A stretch of 64,000 nt of DNA, taken from the NCBI RefSeq assembly GCF_047556435.1, contig NZ_CP180210.1, forward strand, positions 2,232,001 to 2,296,000, given 5' to 3'. The position numbers and the translations under genes are program-made. The stretch comes from Alteromonas sp047556435. GTDB taxonomy: Bacteria; Pseudomonadota; Gammaproteobacteria; Enterobacterales; Alteromonadaceae. Below the pieces are notes generated by a model. That model searched no databases and was not told where the DNA came from. It worked only from the letters and a program-made list of their open reading frames with translations. This document shows positions 1 to 8,119 of this stretch, in pieces (within the stretch, counting starts at the first letter, position 1; the number at the start of each line of letters is the position of its first letter).

Positions 1-2
1 CT

Positions 3-713
3 CAAGCTCAAAGCACAACCGTTTTTGGCCTGGCTCATTTGCTAGGTATTGACTTGATGCCCCGAATACGAAACATCAAGAAGCTGGTATTTTACAAAGC
101 TGACGGTCGAACCAAGTACAAGCATATAAACCGTTTGTTCCGAGGTAATATCAATTGGTCATTGATTGAACGACACCTGCCCGATATGTTACGTGTGGCA
201 CTGTCTATTCAGGCAGGAAAAATATCACCGTCTACAATTTTAAAACGTTTGGGAACTTACAGCCGTAAAAACCGACTGTATTTTGCCTTTCGTGAGTTGG
301 GTAGAGCGATACGAACTATATTCTTACTGAAGTACATTAGCGATGTCGAGCTCAGGCGCACCATTCATTCTGCTACCAATAAAAGTGAAGAGTTCAATAA
401 CTTCACCAAGTGGTTGTTCTTTGGGGGTGACGGTATTATTGCGGAAAATGTGCGACATGAACAGCGGAAGGTCATTAAGTATAATCAGCTTGTGGCTAAT
501 CTGGTTATTTTGCATAACGTTCAATCCATGACAGAAGTTCTGTCGCAATTGAAACAACGTCAAATGCCAATTTCAGAAGAGGTGTTGAAGTTTCTTTCGC
601 CATATCGAACTGAGCATATTAATCGCTTCGGCGATTACCATCTCGATTTAAGTAAAAAGCGAAAGCCCCTAAACTACAAACTTGACATCATAAAAAGCCA
701 AAGCCCGCAGTAA
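3..713 (+). CDS. Tn3-family transposase, C-terminal part (5' end outside window)
   Basis: The frame is open from base 3, so this is the end of a longer gene. Residues such as QSTTVFGLAHLLGIDLMPRI, the WSLIERHLPDM block and the TNKSEEFNNFTKWL block are typical of the C-terminal catalytic region of Tn3-family TnpA proteins, which are usually close to 1000 residues. The second Glu of TNKSEE, about 107 residues from the C-terminus, is in the place expected for the last acidic residue of the DDE triad (inferred from the known spacing in Tn4430). TnpA cuts and joins the transposon ends in replicative transposition. No resolvase is visible, because the rest of the element lies to the left. A clear 38-bp terminal repeat could not be assigned downstream, so the right end of the element is unresolved. 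Family call is firm; activity is unknown. Confidence 0.9.
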   Translation, partial: QAQSTTVFGLAHLLGIDLMPRIRNIKKLVFYKADGRTKYKHINRLFRGNINWSLIERHLPDMLRVALSIQAGKISPSTILKRLGTYSRKNRLYFAFRELGRAIRTIFLLKYISDVELRRTIHSATNKSEEFNNFTKWLFFGGDGIIAENVRHEQRKVIKYNQLVANLVILHNVQSMTEVLSQLKQRQMPISEEVLKFLSPYRTEHINRFGDYHLDLSKKRKPLNYKLDIIKSQSPQ

Positions 714-1064
714 TACGGTTGGACGAGATTTTACATTTTGTTGTATACAGCGTCGGTAAATATATTAAATGGAAAACTTCAAATAGACTTATCTGATAAC
801 TTCGCAAAGCAAAATCAACAGTTTGACTTGAATTTTTCTTTTAATTCAAGTGGTTAATTATTTTATTGGTCGATTTGTTACGAATCGTGGCCGTACCTCT
901 TATACATAACCTGGAAAACCTCCGAGCGTTATGTATAACCAGACAGATGCCATTTTATTGCAAATTTAATCCGGCATAAAAACGGCGCGTTGGCAGATAC
1001 CCAGAGATCTGCCAACATATCTTCGACAACAGCATTACAGTGATATCTAACGTACAGCGCGCTT
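714..1064. other. Intergenic region with inverted repeats, no gene seen
   Basis: No convincing coding region. Three inverted repeats stand out: 827-834/843-850 (cttgaatt, loop tttctttt), the short 871-875/883-887 pair, and a perfect 11-bp pair at 900-910/928-938 (listed separately). The right end of the Tn3-family element probably lies in this stretch, but no terminal repeat was confirmed. Confidence 0.5.
900..938. repeat. Perfect 11-bp inverted repeat with 17-bp spacer
   Basis: ttatacataac at 900-910 is mirrored exactly by gttatgtataa at 928-938. It lies between the transposase and the alpha-E gene. There is no U-run on either side, so it does not look like a terminator. The architecture would suit a recombinase or repressor site, but no function can be assigned from sequence alone. 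Confidence 0.6.
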
Positions 1065-1985
1065 TTAAAAGTAGGTCCGGTCTATCGTGTTATGAACATC
1101 AAGTAAGTGCACCTGAATATCATCCATCACCTCATGCAGTCTTGCCTGTTTTAAGGTTTGTGTATCCAGTGACTGAAGTTCTGCCCTCACCTTATCCACC
1201 GACTCCTGCACGAGCTCTGGCTTGGGCAATTCAGAAACACACTTGATAATTTGACCCAGCGAGTGACTAAGCGAACGAGGAAACGTATCTCGCTGCAATA
1301 AGAACTCCAGAATATCAGCGCGCTGGATACGCAAACGCATTTCCTGCCTGTACATCTGATACGCTGTTAGTGACTTAAGCACGCCCATCCACTGAATATT
1401 CTCAAAGGCGGTGTGATCTTCAGCGAGTTGTGGTAGCAACGAGGCTGAGCGAACATCAATAATGCGCGTAGTCATGTCTGCACGCTCAAGATGCCTGCCT
1501 AGTCGCAAAAAAGCATACGCCTTATCGCGGTTCATAGTGCCGCCTACCAGACCGGTAATGGTCTGGTTTCCGGTTATAACCCGATTCAGGCAATTAAAGC
1601 GATGTCGACGGGTTAATACACTCTGACCATCTTCTTTCGCCTGAAGGTGTAGCTGATTAATTAACTCCCAGGCTTCGGAAGGAATTATTTCCCGAACAAT
1701 TCGCGCATTTTCTCTGGCGCTTGCCAGCGAATTAATAATTGAGCCAGGGTTTGTGGCATCCGTTACCATAAAACGGATTACGCTTTTTTCGTCAGGCTCA
1801 CTGTAGCGTTCATAAAATGTATCGCGAAACGATAACATATCGATGATAGGTTCCCAGCCAAGTGTCACGTTCTTTGGCAGATCCAATAATAAGTGTGTAT
1901 TCACCTGAATTAATCTTGCGGTATTTTCTGCCCGCTCAAGGTATCTGGCCATCCAGTAAATATGATTAGCAACACGTGATAGCAT
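1065..1985 (-). CDS. Alpha-E domain protein (DUF403)
   Basis: The product is 306 residues when started at the ATG at 1985. That start begins MLSRVANHIYWMARYLERAE, the characteristic N-terminus of alpha-E (DUF403) proteins. A longer frame from 2033 exists but overlaps the upstream gene. The chosen ATG lies 4 nt after the upstream stop with a GGAG ribosome site. Alpha-E proteins are all-helical and of unknown biochemistry. They are almost always encoded with a circularly permuted ATP-grasp protein, and often with a transglutaminase and the Anbu peptidase. Here the ATP-grasp gene is immediately upstream and Anbu is close by, so the function is inferred to be shared with that module, possibly in peptide or amide-bond synthesis. 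Confidence 0.93.
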   Translation of the reverse strand: MLSRVANHIYWMARYLERAENTARLIQVNTHLLLDLPKNVTLGWEPIIDMLSFRDTFYERYSEPDEKSVIRFMVTDATNPGSIINSLASARENARIVREIIPSEAWELINQLHLQAKEDGQSVLTRRHRFNCLNRVITGNQTITGLVGGTMNRDKAYAFLRLGRHLERADMTTRIIDVRSASLLPQLAEDHTAFENIQWMGVLKSLTAYQMYRQEMRLRIQRADILEFLLQRDTFPRSLSHSLGQIIKCVSELPKPELVQESVDKVRAELQSLDTQTLKQARLHEVMDDIQVHLLDVHNTIDRTYF

Positions 1986-1989
1986 CTGA

Positions 1990-3441
1990 TTAGGCCTCCA
2001 TATCCACAATCCAGGTGTCTTTACTTCCGCCACCCTGTGAAGAATTAACGACGGTAGATCCTTTGCGCATGGCCACGCGGGTTAACCCCCCGGTTGTGAC
2101 AGAAACACTGCTGCCCGACAAGATAAAGGGTCGCAAGTCTAAATGGCGGCCTTCTGCTTTTGTATCAATGAGTGTGGGTGCCGTCGATAACAATAACATG
2201 GGCTGTGCCACATAATTTCGCGGGTCACGACGAATAAGCCGGACAAATTTTTCCCGTTCGGCTTTTGTCGCATGCGGTCCAATTAACATGCCATAACCAC
2301 CAGACTCATTGGCCGGCTTCACAACCATCTCGTCAATGTGCTCAATAACATAATCACGCTCCTCTTTATTAATACACTTATACGTCGGAACATTTTCAAG
2401 CAGCGGTTCCTCGTTCAGGTAGTAGCGAATAATCTCGGGAACAAATGCATAAACAACCTTGTCGTCTGCTACGCCCGCACCAGGTGCGTTGGCAAGGCCA
2501 ACATTCCCAGCTTTCCATGCGCGCATAAGCCCTTTCACGCCTAGCATTGAGTCTTCACGAAAAGCTTCCGGATCCAGAAAAGCATCGTCAATTCGCCGAT
2601 AAATAACATCAACCCGCGACAGTCCTTCCACCGTCCGCATGTAAACGATATCGTCATCGTCAACTACCAGATCACTGCCGACTACCAGCTCAGCACCCAT
2701 TTGCTGCGCCAGATAAGCGTGTTCGAAATACGCTGAGTTGAAGATCCCCGGAGTCAATACGACAATTTCTGGCTGCTCAACATCCCGCGGTGAGAGTTCA
2801 CACAGCATGTTATATAATTGCGACGGGTAATCATCGACTGGAAGAATGTTATACTTTTCAAAGAGCTCGGGGAAAACGCGTTTCATAACATGGCGATTTT
2901 CGAGCATGTAAGAAACACCGGAAGGAACACGTAAGTTATCTTCCAGGACGAAAATGGTGCCATGCTGGTCGCGAACTAAATCAGAACCACAAATATGCGC
3001 CCATACCCCAAGAGGCGGAGATATCCCCATACATTCGGGCAGGAAGTTTTTCGATTGGGTTAAAATAGATTCGGGAACGATATTGTCTTTAATCACATTC
3101 TGATCGTTGTAAATATCGTCGATAAACATGTTGAGCGCTTTAACACGTTGTTTCAGGCCCTTTTCCACTTCCTTCCATTCACTTTTATCGATAATTCTCG
3201 GAATAATGTCAAAAGGCCAGGCCCGGTCAATCGAGCCCTCTTCCTCTGAGTAGACAGTAAAGGTTATCCCCATTACGTGAATCGCTGAAGATGCTGCAGT
3301 TTTATAATCCAGCAACTCTGCATCTGACAAGGACCGAAGATACTGACATAGCTCTTTTGCAGCCGGCCGCGGCTTATTTCGCCCTTCAATGAGCTCATCA
3401 AAGAACGGCCCGGTCTTATAGTTTCCCCACCTGATCGCCAT
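1990..3441 (-). CDS. Circularly permuted ATP-grasp protein (DUF404/DUF407)
   Basis: The product is 483 residues. It matches the circularly permuted ATP-grasp type 2 family, with conserved stretches FVLEDNLRVPSGVSYMLENR, VLTPGIFNSAYFEHAYLAQ, DVIYRRIDDAFLDP and VVKPANESGGYGMLIGP, the last forming part of the nucleotide-binding fold. ATP-grasp enzymes join a carboxylate to an amine through an acyl phosphate; the substrates of this family are not known. It is transcribed away from the Anbu peptidase gene across a 254-bp shared upstream region and is followed after 4 nt by the alpha-E gene, so the two are almost certainly co-translated. The family assignment is firm and the reaction is inferred. 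Confidence 0.93.
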   Translation of the reverse strand: MAIRWGNYKTGPFFDELIEGRNKPRPAAKELCQYLRSLSDAELLDYKTAASSAIHVMGITFTVYSEEEGSIDRAWPFDIIPRIIDKSEWKEVEKGLKQRVKALNMFIDDIYNDQNVIKDNIVPESILTQSKNFLPECMGISPPLGVWAHICGSDLVRDQHGTIFVLEDNLRVPSGVSYMLENRHVMKRVFPELFEKYNILPVDDYPSQLYNMLCELSPRDVEQPEIVVLTPGIFNSAYFEHAYLAQQMGAELVVGSDLVVDDDDIVYMRTVEGLSRVDVIYRRIDDAFLDPEAFREDSMLGVKGLMRAWKAGNVGLANAPGAGVADDKVVYAFVPEIIRYYLNEEPLLENVPTYKCINKEERDYVIEHIDEMVVKPANESGGYGMLIGPHATKAEREKFVRLIRRDPRNYVAQPMLLLSTAPTLIDTKAEGRHLDLRPFILSGSSVSVTTGGLTRVAMRKGSTVVNSSQGGGSKDTWIVDMEA

Positions 3442-3695
3442 ATTCGTTCCCTTTTCCGAGTTGTTCAGAATTTATACTTATCTAATCTTGTTTGGTTCGA
3501 AAAATCAATAAGGTACTGTGAGTTAACCTTTATTAAGCAGTGGAAGGTGTGATTGAAAATAGAAACCGAATCAACGCGCTCAAGGATAAGGGCTCTCTCA
3601 ACAGCTAACATTAAATCCCATAATTTTTGATTGCGAAAAGTATCAACACACGCCATGCTATGTGACTATGATTCGTTATTTTTCAGAGGATTAAC
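3442..3695. promoter_or_regulatory. Divergent upstream region between ATP-grasp and Anbu genes
   Basis: This 254-bp AT-rich stretch separates two divergently transcribed genes of the same functional neighbourhood and must hold both promoters. No single strong operator could be picked out. A 63-codon minus-strand frame lies here but has no ribosome site or recognisable family. Confidence 0.5.
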
Positions 3696-4433
3696 GTGAC
3701 CTATTGTCTTGCCATTAAAGTCAATAAAGGTGTGGTGTTCGCATCAGACTCACGGACAAATGCGGGCGTAGATTACATCGCCACGTACAGTAAAATGACG
3801 CGTTTTGTCTGGCCTGGAGAACGCGTAATTGTGCTACTTACTTCAGGCAGCCTGGCTACGTCTCAGGCAGTAGTGAATGCGATTAAGCGTGATCTAGAAG
3901 ATCCTGAGGCAGAATTTACACTGCGTAGCGGGAAGTACCTGCATCAGGTTGCCCAATACATTGGTGAGCTTAGCCAGAAAGAACAACGACGTCATGAAAA
4001 GGCGATGGAGAAAAGTGGCAACAGCGCCGAATCCAGCTTCATACTGGGTGGACAGATTAACGGTAAATCACACGAAATATTTATGATTTATCCGCAGGGT
4101 AACTTTGTTTCTACGTCAACCGATACCCCCTACCTTCAGATTGGCGAGAACAAATACGGTAAACCAATCCTCGATCGAATAATTACGCCTAGCACCAGTC
4201 TTGAAGACGCTGCCCGATGTGCAATGGTGTCGCTGGACTCTACTATCCGCAGTAATATCTCCGTGGGACCACCAATTGAGCTGTCTATTATGACTGCGGG
4301 TACCATGGAGGCCCCCTTCCATCAGACTCTGACAATGAACAGTCCAATGTACAAGTCGATGCAAAAGCAATGGACACAAGGTTTGAAACGTACTTTTAAC
4401 CGACTCCCCCGGTTTGAATGGGAAAAAAGCTGA
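3696..4433 (+). CDS. Anbu-type proteasome-like peptidase
   Basis: The product is 245 residues and starts with GTG at 3696, behind an AGAGGA ribosome site. Removal of Met exposes Thr as residue 1, the N-terminal nucleophile of proteasome-fold hydrolases. Asp17 (in FASDS) and Lys32 (in YSKMT) of the mature chain complete the catalytic set seen in beta subunits and HslV. Length and sequence match Anbu (ancestral beta subunit, also called bacterial proteasome homologue) rather than HslV, which is shorter and paired with HslU. Anbu assembles into an open helical ring and has little known proteolytic activity. The divergent ATP-grasp/alpha-E pair supports the assignment. The usual transglutaminase partner is not in the window. 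Confidence 0.93.
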   Translation: MTYCLAIKVNKGVVFASDSRTNAGVDYIATYSKMTRFVWPGERVIVLLTSGSLATSQAVVNAIKRDLEDPEAEFTLRSGKYLHQVAQYIGELSQKEQRRHEKAMEKSGNSAESSFILGGQINGKSHEIFMIYPQGNFVSTSTDTPYLQIGENKYGKPILDRIITPSTSLEDAARCAMVSLDSTIRSNISVGPPIELSIMTAGTMEAPFHQTLTMNSPMYKSMQKQWTQGLKRTFNRLPRFEWEKS

Positions 4434-4452
4434 CGCAAATGTGAGTACATCA

Positions 4453-4484
4453 GGGGCAAGATGTGTTTGCCCTTGATTTTTCTT
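4453..4484 (+). terminator. Rho-independent terminator after the Anbu gene
   Basis: A ggggcaa/ttgccct stem (4453-4459 and 4467-4473, with one G-T pair) is followed by a T-rich run. It sits between two convergent genes and points with the Anbu gene. Confidence 0.6.
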
Positions 4485-4508
4485 GACACGCTATTGCTAA
4501 GGGTAGCG

Positions 4509-5561
4509 TTACTCACCCTGTATGAGATTATGTATATACCTGAGCTTTTCTGATGCTGCCTCGGGAATAAGAAACGGGTAAGCATCATCAAGTCCCATGC
4601 TTCTGTTCAAGGCATTAAGTACCGTGGTCAGTCTGCCCCAGTCTTCGACAACACGATCGAAATCGACTTCCTTATTCGGGTTCACAGGCGCATCCACCTG
4701 TTGCTTCCCTACCGCCACATCATACTCAACGGCGGTTTCCAATGTATCGACAATATGCAGGTAATGGGCCCAGGACTCGGCCCAGTCTTCCCAAGGATGT
4801 GCACTGGCATAAGCGCTGATAAAACGCTCCTGCCAATCTGCAGCAGGCCCGTTTTTATAGTAGGTCTGCAAAGACTGGGTATAATCCTGACGTTCATCTC
4901 CAAAAATATCGCGAAACTCATGCAGCTTTTCACTGTCTCGGACAAACCAGTCCCAGTAAAAGTGACCGGATTCATGTCGAAAGTGGCCGACTAAAGTCCG
5001 GTATCGTTCGTTCATTCTCTCCCGCATCATAATACGGGAGCTGTCTTCGGCTTCTTTCAGATTCAGAGTGATCATACCGTTGTTATGACCGGTAATAACC
5101 GTAGATTTTACGGTAAGTTCCTGCCCGTACTCATCTTCCTCAACATCTTCTAAAAACTGGAACTGAAGTTGCGGTTTACCGGGCCGCTGACTCCAGATAG
5201 GAAGTCCCAGCGATATCAATGTAAAAAGCAGGCGTCTTTTTGCATGCTCCATTCGGTACCATCGTTTCGCGTTCAGCTCTTTAGACTGATCTGGAATGAT
5301 CTTGGTCAATTCACATGAATGACATAAACTTTTATCTGATGTGTTCTCAACCATCCAGTTGCAAATATGATTAGATACATAGTTTACGCAAGGTCGATAA
5401 CGTTTATCTGACAATGGCGTTATCCAGTCTCCATTGTCTGTAACATCAAACGACGCCATTACCCCCATCTCACTGATGAAACCCAGTGGCCGATTGCAGG
5501 AAAGGCATTGCGTGTTGGCAAAGTACACTGTATTACCACACTGGCAGGTAAAGTTTCTCAC
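4509..5561 (-). CDS. Putative zinc metallopeptidase with N-terminal zinc ribbon (DUF2248-like)
   Basis: The product is 350 residues and cytoplasmic (no signal peptide). The N-terminus carries Cys6, Cys8, Cys19 and Cys22, a zinc-ribbon pattern, and a second Cys set occurs at 58, 67, 80 and 83. A gluzincin-like HESGH motif at 196-200 supplies two zinc ligands and the catalytic Glu; an acidic residue in HPWEDWAESWAHY (about 256-268) is a plausible third ligand. This matches the family annotated as putative zinc-binding metallopeptidase. Substrate is unknown. It is convergent with the Anbu gene, and linkage of the two could be chance. Confidence 0.85.
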   Translation of the reverse strand: MRNFTCQCGNTVYFANTQCLSCNRPLGFISEMGVMASFDVTDNGDWITPLSDKRYRPCVNYVSNHICNWMVENTSDKSLCHSCELTKIIPDQSKELNAKRWYRMEHAKRRLLFTLISLGLPIWSQRPGKPQLQFQFLEDVEEDEYGQELTVKSTVITGHNNGMITLNLKEAEDSSRIMMRERMNERYRTLVGHFRHESGHFYWDWFVRDSEKLHEFRDIFGDERQDYTQSLQTYYKNGPAADWQERFISAYASAHPWEDWAESWAHYLHIVDTLETAVEYDVAVGKQQVDAPVNPNKEVDFDRVVEDWGRLTTVLNALNRSMGLDDAYPFLIPEAASEKLRYIHNLIQGE

Positions 5562-5603
5562 GTTAGCTCACTGTTATTTGATGACAATTGTAAGCATCAT
5601 AAT

Positions 5604-6335
5604 TTACTTAGATGACACATTCAGGGCAGGTTGATTACCACTGTAGTATGCCTCTCGGATATCTGCAAAGTTACCGGCGGCTATACCCTCGCTTACAATG
5701 CGGGTTAATCTCGCCTGCAACCGCGCGGATAACCCGCGACGAATTGCCAGGTGAAAGTTGTGTGTCTGTTCAGGTTGATAGCTGGATTCGACGATGTCAT
5801 TTCGCAACCCTTGCGACTGAATGCGGGAGTTGGCACTATCACTAAAATGTACAAAGCCATCTATCCGTTGATGCATCAGCATCGCGATTTTCTGTTCCAG
5901 AGACTCGACATTGATTTGAAAGGCCTGTGGCATCGAAAGCAGTGTGTCTGAATATCGCCCTTGTCGGGTAAATGCAATGACGGCATGGTAAAGGGCTTCT
6001 TTCGAATCAATATTACTCACATTTTCACGTCGCACATACAGAGTATGCGTTAATGATTCATAAGCTGGAAAAATATAGGTGAATTTCCCTTCCCTACCAG
6101 CCTGAAGACCGACCATTAAATCGATATCACCTGACTCAAGCGAATAAAGGCGGCGGGCAAACGGCATCTCTGAAATCTCGACAGGCGTTGCCAGCTTTTT
6201 TTCAATGTATTTTAAATATTGAAAATGCAACCCTTTAGGAAAGTCAGGTGAAACTGCACTTTTCAACGATTCGCTATAAGCCGCGCCACTTAGTATCAAT
6301 GCAATGATAACCGGTACTATACGCCGAAAATTCAT
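5604..6335 (-). CDS. Periplasmic solute-binding protein, family 3-like
   Basis: The product is 243 residues from the ATG at 6335. That start gives a signal peptide (MNFRRIVPVIIALILSGAAY, cleavage near SES) and has a GGAAG ribosome site; an upstream in-frame ATG at 6374 would add 13 non-signal residues. The body resembles the transporter substrate-binding fold (PFARRLYSLESGDIDLMVGL, YPAYE-like segments) seen in orphan amino-acid-binding-like proteins of Vibrio and Alteromonas. No permease or ATPase is adjacent, so it may be a sensory or orphan binding protein. Ligand is unknown. Confidence 0.8.
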   Translation of the reverse strand: MNFRRIVPVIIALILSGAAYSESLKSAVSPDFPKGLHFQYLKYIEKKLATPVEISEMPFARRLYSLESGDIDLMVGLQAGREGKFTYIFPAYESLTHTLYVRRENVSNIDSKEALYHAVIAFTRQGRYSDTLLSMPQAFQINVESLEQKIAMLMHQRIDGFVHFSDSANSRIQSQGLRNDIVESSYQPEQTHNFHLAIRRGLSARLQARLTRIVSEGIAAGNFADIREAYYSGNQPALNVSSK

Positions 6336-6356
6336 CGATATCTTCCGTTTTACGCC

Positions 6357-6375
6357 AGTGACACTCAATGTCACT
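6357..6375. promoter_or_regulatory. Perfect palindrome upstream of the solute-binding protein gene
   Basis: agtgaca (6357-6363) and tgtcact (6369-6375) are exact inverted repeats around a 5-bp centre. They lie 22 bp before the start codon of the binding-protein gene, between it and the DUF2256 gene. A repressor operator or an mRNA hairpin would both fit. Confidence 0.5.
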
Positions 6376-6426
6376 TACGCTATCACAATTCTGGCGTCAT
6401 ATCCCATCGGGTGGGTGATAAATAAA

Positions 6427-6588
6427 TCAGTTGCTCCCTTTGTCGAGGCTTTCAACTTTCTCTCTGTTACCGGCGCAGCGTCGGGAACAGTATTTGACCT
6501 GCTCCCAGTTCTTCTCCCATTTTTTACGCCAGCTAAAGGGGCGCTGGCACACCGGGCAAACCTTCTGAGGTAAGTCAGACTTCTTCAT
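6427..6588 (-). CDS. DUF2256 small zinc-finger-like protein
   Basis: Direct translation gives 53 residues starting MKKSDLPQKVCPVCQRPFSW. Cys11, Cys14, Cys34 and Cys38 form a compact four-Cys metal-binding pattern between Trp- and Lys-rich stretches (SWRKKWEKNWEQVKYC). This is the DUF2256 family, known to sit next to FeS-type photolyase/cryptochrome genes in many bacteria. Its ATG lies inside the last codons of the FeS-type photolyase gene with a 14-nt overlap, so the two are translationally coupled. Function is unknown; a role in assembly or DNA contact of the neighbour is only inferred. Confidence 0.92.
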   Translation of the reverse strand: MKKSDLPQKVCPVCQRPFSWRKKWEKNWEQVKYCSRRCAGNREKVESLDKGSN

Positions 6589-8119
6589 CTTTACTCAGTT
6601 TCTGGAGAAAGATAGCGGCAGACTGCCTTGCAGCATCCAGTTTGTCCTGACTCATTTTCTCGTAGGTACGATAAATCATTGCCATCCGATGGTTGTCACG
6701 CAGTTTATCTTCATGCTCGTCGATAAAACGCCAGTAGAGATAATTGAACGGACAGGCATCGTCACCGGACTTTTTACTTACTTTATAACCGCAGTTTTTG
6801 CAGTAGTTGGACATTTTGTTGATGTAACTACCACTAGCGATGTAAGGCTTGCTGGCAAGATTGCCACCGTCCGCGTACAAAATCATACCGGCAACATTGG
6901 GTAGTTCGACCCATTCATAGGCATCTGCATACACCAGCAGATACCATTCCTGCACTTCCTGAGGATTAAGCCCGGTTAACAGACAAAAGTTTCCAATAAC
7001 CATCAGGCGCTGTATATGATGGGCATAAGCATTATTTTTTGTTTCCGTTATACATTGCCGCATACAATTCATGTTGGTGTAGCCGTCCCAGAAAAATGAC
7101 GGCAAGGAGCGGTTATTAGAAAAATAGTTGTCTTTTGCGAGATCTGGCATGAAATGCCAGTAAAAGCCCCGCACGAATTCGCGCCACCCCAGGATCTGGC
7201 GGATAAACCCTTCAGCTGAATTTAACGGTGCTTTTTCTTCATAATATGCCGTCTCGGCCCGTTGAATCACTTCTTTCGGAGTGAGTAAACCGCAATTTAT
7301 ATAAAAAGACAGATGGGAATGGTATAGCCAGGGTTTACCCTCCACCATCGCATCCTGATATTTACCGAACGTGGGTAAGCGCTCCTCAATAAACGTATTA
7401 AGAACATGCAGCGCCTGCTCACGCGTTACCGCAAAATAAAAATTGTCAATATCACCAAAGTGATCGTCAAATTCCTGCTTCACCAGCGCTATGACATCGT
7501 TGGTAATGTCGTCTGGCTCAAAAACTGTTGGCTCAGGTACTTGGTGATCAGCAGGCATGGGTTCGCGGTTTTGAGAATCATAATTCCATTTACCGCCAAC
7601 CGGCGAATCATCATCCATCAGAATTCTGTAGCGCTTGCGCATTTCGCGATAAAAGAACTCCATACGCAGCTGCTTTCGTCCCTCTGCCCATTGCGCGAAA
7701 TCTTCGGGACTGGACAAAAAGCGGGGATCATCAAGCACATTTACCGGTACGCCCAATTGATTTGACCACTGCTGCATGCTTTGCTGTAAACGATATTCGC
7801 CCGGCTCGGTAACAATGACAGAGTCCAGCGATGGGTGTTTTTCCAGTGTATGTTTTAGCTGTTTGAGCAACGAGCCCTGATTGTCATCATCGTCATACCG
7901 GCAGTACTCTACTTGATACCCATTATCTTTTAGTTCTTCTGCAAAGTGACGCATAGCACTAAACAGAAACGCTATCTTTAGTTTATGGTGCTTTACATAG
8001 GTTGCCTCTTCCCGCACTTCGGCGAGTAAAAAGATGTCACGGCTTTTCGTGGCATCCTCAACAATGGGTAACGACAGGGTAAGCTGATCGCCAAGTATTA
8101 ACCGCAAGCTCGCGCTCAT
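6575..8119 (-). CDS. FeS-type bacterial cryptochrome/(6-4) photolyase
   Basis: The product is 514 residues, the length usual for the deoxyribodipyrimidine photolyase-related (FeS-BCP) group. It has an N-terminal antenna domain beginning LRLILGDQL and a C-terminal FAD domain. Cys352, Cys440, Cys443 and Cys456 match the spacing of the four [4Fe-4S] ligands known from Agrobacterium PhrB (350, 438, 441 and 454). The best-studied members repair (6-4) photoproducts with blue light; others act as light sensors (Rhodobacter CryB). The gene starts directly at the stop of the upstream CPD photolyase and overlaps the downstream DUF2256 gene by 14 nt, so the three form one operon. Confidence 0.95.
   Translation of the reverse strand: MSASLRLILGDQLTLSLPIVEDATKSRDIFLLAEVREEATYVKHHKLKIAFLFSAMRHFAEELKDNGYQVEYCRYDDDDNQGSLLKQLKHTLEKHPSLDSVIVTEPGEYRLQQSMQQWSNQLGVPVNVLDDPRFLSSPEDFAQWAEGRKQLRMEFFYREMRKRYRILMDDDSPVGGKWNYDSQNREPMPADHQVPEPTVFEPDDITNDVIALVKQEFDDHFGDIDNFYFAVTREQALHVLNTFIEERLPTFGKYQDAMVEGKPWLYHSHLSFYINCGLLTPKEVIQRAETAYYEEKAPLNSAEGFIRQILGWREFVRGFYWHFMPDLAKDNYFSNNRSLPSFFWDGYTNMNCMRQCITETKNNAYAHHIQRLMVIGNFCLLTGLNPQEVQEWYLLVYADAYEWVELPNVAGMILYADGGNLASKPYIASGSYINKMSNYCKNCGYKVSKKSGDDACPFNYLYWRFIDEHEDKLRDNHRMAMIYRTYEKMSQDKLDAARQSAAIFLQKLSKDEEV

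Noticed and set aside
714..780. Right terminal inverted repeat of the Tn3-family element
   Set aside because: A loose resemblance to the 38-bp Tn3 end is visible, but the outer GGGG is missing and the left end is outside the window.
900..938. Reading the 11-bp inverted repeat as an integron attC site
   Set aside because: gttatgt does not fit the GTTRRRY core box and no cassette or integrase is visible.
3465..3656. 63-codon minus-strand ORF between the ATP-grasp and Anbu genes
   Set aside because: No ribosome site, no recognised family, and it fills a divergent promoter region.
6304..6573. 89-codon plus-strand ORF
   Set aside because: It is antisense to the DUF2256 gene and the start of the binding-protein gene, both of which are well supported.
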